DNA of 5,494 nt from Bacteroidota bacterium. Its GTDB lineage: Bacteria > Bacteroidota > Bacteroidia > Chitinophagales > Chitinophagaceae. Shown here piece after piece: positions 1 through 5,494 of the stretch. The notes beneath the pieces were generated by a model. It was given only the letters and a program-made list of their open reading frames with translations, was not told the DNA's origin and made no database searches. The stretch lies in assembly GCA_023390215.1 (NCBI GenBank), contig JAEWDG010000007.1:1-5494 (forward strand). Reading direction: 5' to 3'. Each line of letters opens with the position of its first letter. The stretch's first letter is position 1. The position numbers and the translations under genes are program-made.

Positions 1-533
1 GCATTCACGCATCAATGGCTGCTGAGTTTGACAAAGACCCACTGAATAATCCAAACATCATTTCATTAAAAAATGCATTGGAAGGAAAATCAGCCGGATA
101 TAAAATTGAAAATCATCCACTGAATATAAAAGGTGAAGGATCCGGAATTTTGGTTGGCGGAAACCTTGCTTTGCTTTCACATATTATTGGAACAGACTCC
201 GACTATGAAACAAAAAACAGGATCTTATTTATTGAAGATATTGGAGAATACCTCTACAATGTAGACAGGATGCTAAATCAACTGCAGCGGGCAGGAAAGC
301 TGAAACGGCTCGCAGGTTTGATTTTTGGAGGATTTACAGATCTGAAAGAGCCAACCCGACCATTTGGAAAAACTATTGAGGCCATACTGTTATCGTATAC
401 AGGATATCTGAAATGCCCTGTCTGCTTTGACTTCCCTGTTGGCCATGGAGAAAAAAATTTCGCGTTAAAAACCGGAATGAAATATCAGTTGCTTGTGAAT
501 AACAAACAAACGGTGCTTAAGGAACTGGACTAA
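1..533 (+). CDS. LD-carboxypeptidase, S66 family (C-terminal part, 5' truncated by window)
   Basis: Serine peptidase of the LdcA/MccF family (S66). LdcA-type members cut the L-D bond that releases the terminal D-Ala from muropeptide tetrapeptides during cytoplasmic murein recycling. The frame is open to the left edge (first full codon at base 3, reading IHASMAAEF), so the ATG at 15 is internal. Family members have about 300 residues; about 176 are visible. Counting that Met as 1, I see the GGNLALL segment (48-54), the LFIEDIGE motif (71-78) whose Glu74 matches the catalytic Glu, the helix around DRMLNQLQRAG (84-94), the LIFGGFTD strand (102-109) and VGHGEKN (142-148) with His144 as the catalytic His. 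The nucleophilic Ser lies off-window. The MccF branch of S66 cannot be excluded without the N-terminal half. The TAA stop (531-533) overlaps the stop codon of the convergent hydrolase B gene, and no terminator is visible between them. Confidence 0.9.
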   Translation, partial: IHASMAAEFDKDPLNNPNIISLKNALEGKSAGYKIENHPLNIKGEGSGILVGGNLALLSHIIGTDSDYETKNRILFIEDIGEYLYNVDRMLNQLQRAGKLKRLAGLIFGGFTDLKEPTRPFGKTIEAILLSYTGYLKCPVCFDFPVGHGEKNFALKTGMKYQLLVNNKQTVLKELD

Positions 534-1345
534 CGAAGTAAAGAATCAATAGCATTTTTATAAACAGGATAGTCAAACAAATTGTTGTGTTTACCGCCTT
601 CAATCAAATAATATTTGTCGGTTGGTTTTAGGTTCTCTCTTAATTTTTTTGCCCTCCGGTAAAATATAACACCATCATCCGTTCCATGGAAGATCGTAAC
701 AGGTTCTTTGGTATCATCCAGGTAATTATGTGTAGGCACTTTATATTTCGCCATCCATCCTGTTGGATAAATGGGTGCATAGCTATTGAAAAGATCAGGA
801 ATACTGTAATAAGGCGTTTCGAGGATCAACTGTTTAACGGGTTCGGTTGAAGCAAGCCATGCGGCAAATCCTGATCCTAACGACTTACCATACACGGTAA
901 TGCTGTCGGAACTGATCCGTGAATTAACGAGTTTGTATACCTGTTCCGACATTTCATATACTTTATCTTCTGTAAGTTTCCCGGTTGATTTCCCAAAACC
1001 CGGGTAATCGGGCATCCATACATCATAGCCTTTTTCAGTAAATATTTTTGTAAGCGATGCGTACCGCTCAACATTATCCAGGTTTCCATGAAAATAGATG
1101 ATTGAACCTTTTGTATGCGAAGTGTCGTTGGGTTTAAATCTGATAAGATCGATCTTCGATTCGGAATTCAATTGTATCCAATGCTCTTCAAACGGCTGAG
1201 TGAAATGGAAAGCGTGGCCCTCATCTAATACGGTGGGATGAAATAAAAAACGGTCCTGCATATAGTACAATACAATGCCGGGCAGACAATAAAAAATAAT
1301 TATCAGGTTCAACCAGATCCGCCATTTTTTTCTTTTACGCTCCAT
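530..1345 (-). CDS. Membrane-anchored alpha/beta hydrolase (hydrolase B), last gene of kup operon
   Basis: Serine hydrolase of the alpha/beta fold, resembling the BEM46/ABHD13-type group; the substrate is unknown, and esterase, thioesterase or lipase-like activity is plausible. The 271 residues start with a basic stretch (ERKRKKWR) and one hydrophobic helix at about 10-29, which suggests an N-in anchor or uncleaved signal with the catalytic domain outside the cytoplasm. This is followed by the group-typical DRFLFHP. The oxyanion-loop motif is YFHGN (84-88), the beta-strand motif is DYPGFGKSTG (113-122), and the nucleophile elbow is YGKSLGSG (152-159) with Ser155. Asp224 in HGTDD and His253 in GGKHNNL complete an intact triad. 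The ATG at 1345 shares one base with the TAA of hydrolase A (TAATG), so this start is well supported and the two proteins are probably co-translated. It is a clear paralogue of hydrolase A. Its TAG stop overlaps the stop of the convergent peptidase gene. Confidence 0.9.
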   Translation of the reverse strand: MERKRKKWRIWLNLIIIFYCLPGIVLYYMQDRFLFHPTVLDEGHAFHFTQPFEEHWIQLNSESKIDLIRFKPNDTSHTKGSIIYFHGNLDNVERYASLTKIFTEKGYDVWMPDYPGFGKSTGKLTEDKVYEMSEQVYKLVNSRISSDSITVYGKSLGSGFAAWLASTEPVKQLILETPYYSIPDLFNSYAPIYPTGWMAKYKVPTHNYLDDTKEPVTIFHGTDDGVIFYRRAKKLRENLKPTDKYYLIEGGKHNNLFDYPVYKNAIDSLLR

Positions 1346-2094
1346 TAAATTTTAAGTATATCTCTGATGAAATTATGATAGTCGGGGAATTTTGGAAGGT
1401 TATTATGTCCGCCACCCTGAATACGAATCAATGTGATCTTTCTTGGATTCAATGCTTTTAGTTTCTCGCTGTTACTTATTGGTATCAGCCAGTCTTTGGT
1501 TCCATGAAGTATATAGGTATGGCATTTTACTCCGGGTATCCAGAGGTCGGTTCGCAGGTGATATCGAAGTAGCCAGCGTACAGGCAAAATGGGCAGGAAG
1601 CGTTGCATCAATTTTTTAAAGCTGAAATAAGGCGCATCAAGAATGAGATACCGTGGATTATTATCGCTGGCTATTTTTGTTGCGAAACCACTTCCCAGGC
1701 TTCTTCCATAAACAATGATATGCGATTCGCCGTAGCGTTCAGCGAGATTTTTATATACGAACTGCATATCACTCAACATATCATTTTCTGACCGTTTACC
1801 CGTGCTTTTTCCAAAACCACGGTAATCTACCAACACGACATCATATCGATATCGAAAAAAATCGCGTGCGTATCTGGCCCATCCTTTTATACTTCTTGTA
1901 TTGCCATGAAAATACAGAATAAGTCCATTGGGGTTTTGAACTGTAAAATGCAAACCATTGATCCTTACGCCGGGCTCTATATCAAAGAACAGTTCTGCGA
2001 ACGGCGTATCATATTTGTAAACAAAATCTGCCCTTAGCTTTTCTGGTTTAAAAATAAAATGTTCCTGCACCAGGTAAATGATCAGCATCAGCAA
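1345..2094 (-). CDS. Alpha/beta hydrolase (hydrolase A), start codon uncertain
   Basis: Second alpha/beta-fold serine hydrolase, same group as hydrolase B; substrate unknown. Numbering from the TTG at 2094: YFHGN (61-65), DYRGFGKSTGK (90-100), nucleophile elbow YGRSLGSG (129-136) with Ser132, HGTKD (197-201) with Asp201 as the likely acid, and GGGHNNL (227-233) with His230. The triad is complete. The body is colinear with hydrolase B, including ILDAPYFS after the nucleophile helix (ILETPYYS in B). The start is the problem. TTG 2094 and ATG 2088 are the only ordinary start codons, yet either leaves only about ten residues before EHFIFKP, whereas hydrolase B has 30 residues including a full membrane helix before its equivalent DRFLFHP. 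The missing helix is encoded in frame just upstream (2095-2148). The annotated start is therefore a minimum; the real protein is probably 10 to 18 residues longer. The stop TAA overlaps the ATG of hydrolase B by one base. Confidence 0.85.
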   Translation of the reverse strand: MLMLIIYLVQEHFIFKPEKLRADFVYKYDTPFAELFFDIEPGVRINGLHFTVQNPNGLILYFHGNTRSIKGWARYARDFFRYRYDVVLVDYRGFGKSTGKRSENDMLSDMQFVYKNLAERYGESHIIVYGRSLGSGFATKIASDNNPRYLILDAPYFSFKKLMQRFLPILPVRWLLRYHLRTDLWIPGVKCHTYILHGTKDWLIPISNSEKLKALNPRKITLIRIQGGGHNNLPKFPDYHNFIRDILKI

Positions 2095-2148
2095 CCCGTA
2101 CCCAGCAATGATATAGATGATCGTATGATTCAGTGTAAACTCAGGCGG
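2095..2148 (-). other. In-frame upstream extension encoding the rest of hydrolase A's membrane helix
   Basis: These 18 codons lie between the rhodanese TAA (2149-2151) and the TTG at 2094, in frame with both genes. They read PPEFTLNHTIIYIIAGYG and run directly into LLMLIIYLVQ of hydrolase A, together forming an uninterrupted hydrophobic helix of membrane-spanning length. There is no ATG, GTG or TTG here. The nearest candidates are CTG (2131-2133), ACG (2122-2124, one base from ATG, just before the hydrophobic run) and ATC/ATT codons. The hydrophobic content and the match in length to hydrolase B's anchor suggest translated sequence; how translation starts is inference. Confidence 0.6.
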
Positions 2149-2451
2149 TTATTCGCCAACCTGCTTTTTCCAGGCCTGCATGCCACCTTCGAGGTTATAA
2201 AGATTGGAAAAGTTTTTCTTCTGCAGGATTTTTTGAATGGCAATTACACTGCGGATCCCTTTCTGGCAATAAAATACGACGGGTTTTGTTTCGCTGATCT
2301 CGGGAAGGTGACAAAGGATCTGATCCAAAGGATACAGTTCTCCACCAATATTGAATGCATCATGTTCCCAGGGCTCTCTCACGTCAATTAACTGGATGTC
2401 CTCGCCTTCACTTAGTTTATCCAGCAGTGCCGCAGGTGATATACTATTCAT
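2149..2451 (-). CDS. Single-domain rhodanese-like sulfurtransferase
   Basis: Small cytosolic rhodanese-fold protein of about 100 residues, the size of stand-alone GlpE/PspE-type sulfurtransferases, which carry sulfur as a cysteine persulfide and pass it to a thiol or other acceptor. There is no signal peptide or membrane segment. Numbered from the ATG at 2451: the LIDVREPWEHD segment (21-31) is the family's conserved strand and Asp-Arg region; the active-site loop is CQKGIRS (62-68) with Cys62 as the persulfide-bearing residue; and the C-terminal signature is LEGGMQAW (86-93). A TTG three bases upstream (2454) could also serve as start, but the ATG forms a one-base TGATG overlap with the kup stop and is preferred. 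Its physiological acceptor cannot be read from the sequence. Position directly behind kup suggests shared expression but not a shared pathway. Confidence 0.9.
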   Translation of the reverse strand: MNSISPAALLDKLSEGEDIQLIDVREPWEHDAFNIGGELYPLDQILCHLPEISETKPVVFYCQKGIRSVIAIQKILQKKNFSNLYNLEGGMQAWKKQVGE

Positions 2452-4439
2452 CAAACTTCATCTTCGTTTAACCAGATACGTTTTAATCGCAGCTTACTAA
2501 CCGGGGCAACGATCAGGGGGAATTTTTCAATCATCACATTACTTTGTTCCAAACCGAAGCTCCGCTCTTCACTTACACTTGTTTCCTTGATCCAGAAATA
2601 CAACCGCATGATGATGTGTTCAAGGAATGGTAATTCATTATCCTGGCTCAGGAATTTTTCCATTACGATAAACTGGAAGTCGCCAACCATATTATTTCGC
2701 TGCTGGCTTTCATAACGGCTCATGATATTCACTTCGCGGTTGGCCACGAGGTCTTCAACCACTTTCCGGAACATCAAATTGATCTTTGGGGCTACACGGA
2801 ATCCCAGCCTGAATTCGACACGTATAATATCGTTCGGGATAATGTGTTCAACGGTGTATTCACTGGTGTATGGGTCATCAAGCGTATCAACGTGGATGAA
2901 CCAATAGATATCTGCCCGTTTGGGTTTGCCGCTCAGGATACTGTAGATCACCTTGTGCTCAATCTCTTTCGGATTGTTCGCGCTCGTGAGATACACGAGG
3001 TGCGTAGCATATTTTGGAACCGTATTATCATTACTCAGTTCCTCAAGTTTGGGAACATATTCTTCAACACGAACAAATTCAACGTATCTGTTTTTTATTT
3101 TTCTTGCTCGGTACCACACATACATGATCATGAACATCAACATACCGATCATCACTGTGATATAACCACCATGCACGAATTTGTCGAACAAGGCAACCAG
3201 AAAACCTGTTTCGCCGATCAGGTAATAGACCAGGAAAAAATAAATCCAGAATGGCCGAACCCTGTGCAACACGAGATAGTTCGAAAAAAGGATCGTTGTC
3301 ATCAGCATGGTTGTGATGATAGCCAAACCATAAGCTGCCTCCATTCTGTCGGATTGCCGGAAATATAAAACAACGCCAATACAGCCGGCGAAAAGCAAAC
3401 CGTTGATTGCCGGTATATAGATCTGACCTTTCGCTTCCGAAGGATAGCGAACCCTGAATTTGGGCCAGAGATTCAGGCGAATGGCTTCATTGATCAATGT
3501 AAAAGAACCGGTTACCATCGCCTGGCTGGCAATAATGGCTGCAGATGTGGCAATGATCACTCCGGGAACTATAAACCATTCAGGTAGCAGATCATAAAAA
3601 GCATTGATGCCATTTTCATTTCTGAATGTTTCATCCAGCAATTGTCCGGAATGGTGTTTAAGCAAACTTGCACCCTGACCGAAGTAGTTTAACAGCAGGG
3701 TCGTCTTTACAAAAATCCAGGATACCCTGATGTTGCCTCTGCCGCAATGCCCAAGGTCACTATAAAGTGCTTCTGCACCTGTTGAACAGAGAAACACAGC
3801 GCCCAATAACCAGAATCCCTGCGGATAAGTAAATAAAAAATGTAAAGCGTAGTAAGGATTTAATGCCCGAAGAATGGTAAGATCATCGGATATATGATAA
3901 ACCCCCATGATCGCCAGCATAGTGAACCAGACACTCATCACCGGACCGAAAAATTTTCCTATGGAAGCGGTTCCGAATTGCTGAAAAAAGAAGAACACAC
4001 AAATGATTCCAAGAACCACGTACATGATGAAAGACTGCTCCATTCCATTGAAACGCGGAAGTTCTTTTAAGCCTTCTATCGCGGAAGTGATGGAGATCGG
4101 AGGTGTGATCATGCCATCTGCAAGCAACGCAGCGCCCCCGATCATAGCGGGTATGACCAACCATTTTCTTCGCCGGCGTACCAATGCGAACAGTGCAAAG
4201 ATCCCTCCCTCGCCTTTATTATCTGCACGTAGCACCAGCCACACATATTTTACGGTGGTCATCAGTGTTATTGTCCAGATGATCAGAGAAAGTGTGCCAA
4301 GGATCAGTTCTTCACTAACGACCCGGTCTTTTATGATTGAATTAAAGACGTACAGTGGAGAGGTTCCGATATCGCCGTAGATAATTCCGAGTGCAACCAG
4401 TAAACCGGCGGCACTAACTCTGTTAACGTGTTTAGCCAC
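2451..4439 (-). CDS. kup: KUP-family potassium uptake permease
   Basis: Inner-membrane K+ transporter of the KUP/HAK/KT family, whose bacterial members act as K+/H+ symporters. The protein has 662 residues (E. coli Kup has 622). It has about a dozen hydrophobic segments up to about residue 445, then a soluble C-terminal domain of about 215 residues, as usual in the family. Signature motifs: YGDIGTSPLY (21-30), with Asp23 at the position implicated in proton coupling in E. coli Kup; RADNKGEGGIFAL (71-83); LADGMITPPIS (106-116) followed by SAIEGL; FGTASIGKFFGP (155-166); and TGAEALYSDLGH (220-231). The start is GTG 4439: an in-frame TGA lies 12 bases upstream, there is no other usual start between, and the first motif then falls at the same residue number as in E. 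coli. LADG replaces the more common YGDG, which may be a lineage variant. First gene of the four-gene unit, with a promoter at about 4475-4505. Confidence 0.97.
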   Translation of the reverse strand: MAKHVNRVSAAGLLVALGIIYGDIGTSPLYVFNSIIKDRVVSEELILGTLSLIIWTITLMTTVKYVWLVLRADNKGEGGIFALFALVRRRRKWLVIPAMIGGAALLADGMITPPISITSAIEGLKELPRFNGMEQSFIMYVVLGIICVFFFFQQFGTASIGKFFGPVMSVWFTMLAIMGVYHISDDLTILRALNPYYALHFLFTYPQGFWLLGAVFLCSTGAEALYSDLGHCGRGNIRVSWIFVKTTLLLNYFGQGASLLKHHSGQLLDETFRNENGINAFYDLLPEWFIVPGVIIATSAAIIASQAMVTGSFTLINEAIRLNLWPKFRVRYPSEAKGQIYIPAINGLLFAGCIGVVLYFRQSDRMEAAYGLAIITTMLMTTILFSNYLVLHRVRPFWIYFFLVYYLIGETGFLVALFDKFVHGGYITVMIGMLMFMIMYVWYRARKIKNRYVEFVRVEEYVPKLEELSNDNTVPKYATHLVYLTSANNPKEIEHKVIYSILSGKPKRADIYWFIHVDTLDDPYTSEYTVEHIIPNDIIRVEFRLGFRVAPKINLMFRKVVEDLVANREVNIMSRYESQQRNNMVGDFQFIVMEKFLSQDNELPFLEHIIMRLYFWIKETSVSEERSFGLEQSNVMIEKFPLIVAPVSKLRLKRIWLNEDEV

Positions 4440-4452
4440 TCTTAGGATTCAA

Positions 4453-4468
4453 ACAGGGTATGTCCTGT
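4453..4468 (-). promoter_or_regulatory. Imperfect palindrome at the predicted kup transcript start
   Basis: The + strand reads ACAGG-GTATGT-CCTGT. The five-base arms are perfectly complementary, and the eight-base half-sites agree at six positions. It sits immediately downstream of the predicted -7 box and about 14 bases before the GTG start codon. It could be an operator for a dimeric repressor or a small hairpin at the 5' end of the mRNA. A five-base arm is short and may be chance. Confidence 0.35.
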
Positions 4469-4474
4469 GAACCA

Positions 4475-4505
4475 CAAAAGTAATCGGAATTAATATACCA
4501 GCAAC
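4475..4505 (-). promoter_or_regulatory. Bacteroidota-type promoter for the kup operon
   Basis: On the - strand TACTTTTG (4482-4475) fits the Bacteroidota -7 consensus TAnnTTTG exactly. GTTG (4505-4502), within TTTGTTG, stands 19 bases upstream, at the usual spacing for the -33 TTTG element, with one mismatch. Transcription would begin at about 4468-4471, giving a leader of roughly 30 bases before the GTG of kup. It lies beyond both ftsZ terminators, as expected for an independent unit. Confidence 0.65.
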
Positions 4506-4530
4506 AAAGGTTTCAACGCATGAGCCAATG

Positions 4531-4559
4531 AAAAAAACCCTCTCAAAAAAAGAGGGTTT
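4531..4559 (-). terminator. Rho-independent terminator (second of two) downstream of ftsZ
   Basis: The inverted repeat AAACCCTCT (4535-4543) / AGAGGGTTT (4551-4559) has a seven-base loop. Read on the - strand the hairpin is followed by an unbroken T run (4537-4531), so it terminates leftward transcription coming from ftsZ. The + strand side has only three T's, so it is oriented mainly leftward. It lies just before the kup promoter. Confidence 0.85.
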
Positions 4560-4582
4560 CCAACAAACATACATATACAAAC

Positions 4583-4609
4583 AAAGAAAAAACGCTGCCG
4601 GGCAGCGTT
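4583..4609 (-). terminator. Rho-independent terminator (first of two) directly after ftsZ
   Basis: A perfect eight-base stem, AACGCTGC (4591-4598) / GCAGCGTT (4602-4609), closes a three-base loop only four bases past the ftsZ stop codon. On the - strand it runs into a T-rich tail (TTTTTTCTTTG). It is GC-rich and strong-looking, and its orientation fits ftsZ. Confidence 0.85.
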
Positions 4610-4613
4610 ACGA

Positions 4614-5494
4614 TCAATCGGGCTTTTTGCCTTCTAAAAATGTATTGATGGTGCCGATCTCGGCCTGGTTATTATTGTCTGATTTCACAGTGTAATTGCT
4701 ATAGAAACTTTCCACATCTGCGATCTGGTTATGCATTTCCATATTGCGGCGAAGGTAAGCTGGTACCGTCTCAAACTCATTGTTAGGATCGGCTGCATTG
4801 ATATTGAAAGATAGATTTCTCAACTTCGCAATACGTTCCATAGCCCGGCGCCTGAGCTCTTCTGTTTCGTCCTGCATCGCAGGTTCCTCAACAGTCGACA
4901 TCATGATAGGCTGAGTCGAGTCACTGGGCTTATCCTCCGCCGCTTTCTGGGAATCTTTAACCACCAGTTGCATTTCGATCACAGGTTCGTCTTCCTGTGC
5001 CGTTGTATGCAAAGGCAGTGGTTCCTCGGTCGTATTGGATTTTGGGGCCGGCGCTTCCTCCTCGGCATAAATCCGCGAAGGTTTTGCCAGGTATCCCCCC
5101 GACGAAAGGGAGATACTATTGCTAGCTGCTTTAATTTCTTTAACCTGGGAAACGGGTATTTCTTCTTCATCCGGCGCTGTTGCCGCTTGCTGTTCCACCG
5201 CAGATGCGGGCTCGAACGCCATCACAAAATCTATTACCGGTGCCTGGTCTGCGATCGAAGATATCTCAAAAAATACGGGCTTTTCCTCGATTTTTTCCAC
5301 AGTATTTTCACTTGGGATTTCTACTTCAACATTTTCTTTCAGCGAGGGTTGCAATGCATCGGCATCAACCGTTGTTTCGAGTTGAAACAGTTCTTTTTCC
5401 GGTGTTTCAATTGTGTTGGTTGTGAGCTCAATCGTCATTTCATCGGATGGCGCTACTTTGGATTTACCTGTTGCCTCAACCTCCGCTTCAGCAC
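4614..5494 (-). CDS. ftsZ: Cell division protein FtsZ, C-terminal linker and tail (N-terminal GTPase part off-window)
   Basis: FtsZ is the tubulin-like GTPase that forms the division ring. Only its C-terminal part is here: the frame is open to the right edge, with 18 further residues before the Met at 5438, so that ATG is not the true start. Numbering from that Met, residues 1 to about 190 are an acidic, Glu/Pro/Thr/Ser/Ala-rich, low-complexity linker, presumably disordered, with a few less acidic islands such as FEISS (57-61), VIDFVMAFEP (68-77) and SSGGYLAKPSRIYAEE (112-127). A basic helix follows (EELRRRAMERIAKLRNLSF, 193-211), then the conserved C-terminal peptide FETVPAYLRRN (222-232, core at 4746-4766), which corresponds to the IPAFLR-type peptide that binds FtsA and other ring partners. 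Unlike in E. coli it is not terminal: a further 43 residues end in NTFLEGKKPD, as in Bacteroidota FtsZ. Two terminators follow, so ftsZ appears to end its transcription unit. Confidence 0.87.
   Translation of the reverse strand, partial: AEAEVEATGKSKVAPSDEMTIELTTNTIETPEKELFQLETTVDADALQPSLKENVEVEIPSENTVEKIEEKPVFFEISSIADQAPVIDFVMAFEPASAVEQQAATAPDEEEIPVSQVKEIKAASNSISLSSGGYLAKPSRIYAEEEAPAPKSNTTEEPLPLHTTAQEDEPVIEMQLVVKDSQKAAEDKPSDSTQPIMMSTVEEPAMQDETEELRRRAMERIAKLRNLSFNINAADPNNEFETVPAYLRRNMEMHNQIADVESFYSNYTVKSDNNNQAEIGTINTFLEGKKPD

Noticed and set aside
2059..2391. Open frame of 110 codons on the + strand across the rhodanese and hydrolase A start
   Set aside because: Antisense to the rhodanese active-site region. 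The peptide has no recognisable family, and the opposite strand explains the sequence.
2844..3368. Open frame of 174 codons on the + strand
   Set aside because: It lies entirely antisense within kup, whose protein carries unmistakable family motifs. The product (His-, Cys- and Ile-rich, no recognisable motif) looks like a mirror of membrane-protein codons.
4003..4380. Open frame of 125 codons on the + strand inside kup
   Set aside because: Antisense to the most conserved part of kup, with no domain and no promoter or ribosome-binding context.
4564..4571. A second TAnnTTTG match (TATGTTTG, - strand) between the two terminators
   Set aside because: There is no TTTG at the right spacing upstream (CGTT stands there, inside the first terminator), and a transcript starting here would meet the second terminator almost at once. 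The AAAC-rich spacer makes chance matches likely.
5119..5425. Overlapping + strand open frames of 88 and 81 codons
   Set aside because: Mirror frames of the low-complexity FtsZ linker; Ser/Ala/Thr-rich composition follows from the acidic Glu/Pro codons on the other strand.
4614..5438. Reading the right-hand frame as a complete 274-residue acidic protein starting at ATG 5438
   Set aside because: The frame stays open to the window edge with the same acidic composition, and the tail motifs are those of FtsZ, so the ATG is internal.
1..5494. Mobile element, CRISPR array, tRNA/rRNA or toxin-antitoxin pair
   Set aside because: No direct repeats with spacers, transposase motifs, terminal inverted repeats, RNA-gene-like sequence or small paired genes were seen; nearly all bases are accounted for by the listed genes and the 4440-4613 spacer.

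Overview
The window looks like chromosomal DNA of a Bacteroidota bacterium, probably near the Chitinophagales/Sphingobacteriales. Three signs point there: the right-hand reading frame ends in an FtsZ tail of the Bacteroidota type, with an internal VPAYLRR peptide followed by about 43 more residues; the one convincing promoter matches the Bacteroidota pattern (TTG-N19-TAnnTTTG); and Shine-Dalgarno sequences are weak before all the starts. The assignment rests on family recognition by eye, not on a search.

Layout, left to right. (1) Bases 1-533, + strand: the C-terminal part of an S66-family LD-carboxypeptidase (peptidoglycan recycling), cut by the window edge. (2) Bases 530-4439, - strand: a compact four-gene unit read right to left, kup-type potassium transporter > single-domain rhodanese > membrane-anchored alpha/beta hydrolase A > paralogous hydrolase B. 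Two of its three junctions are one-base stop/start overlaps (TGATG, TAATG), which suggests co-translation. The third junction, rhodanese to hydrolase A, is odd: there is no normal start codon where the protein's membrane anchor should begin. (3) Bases 4440-4613: a gene-free spacer with two tandem rho-independent terminators for the gene to the right, then a promoter and a small palindrome in front of kup. (4) Bases 4614-5494, - strand: the C-terminal part of ftsZ, consisting of a very long acidic linker and the conserved tail; the GTPase domain lies beyond the window.

The genes are mostly housekeeping: cell division, K+ uptake and cell-wall turnover. The kup operon adds a sulfurtransferase and two uncharacterised serine hydrolases whose tie to potassium or membrane physiology is only implied by position. 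I see no mobile element, CRISPR array, RNA gene or defence system. The points most worth a second look are the missing start of hydrolase A, in frame with the rhodanese stop codon, and the long FtsZ linker.
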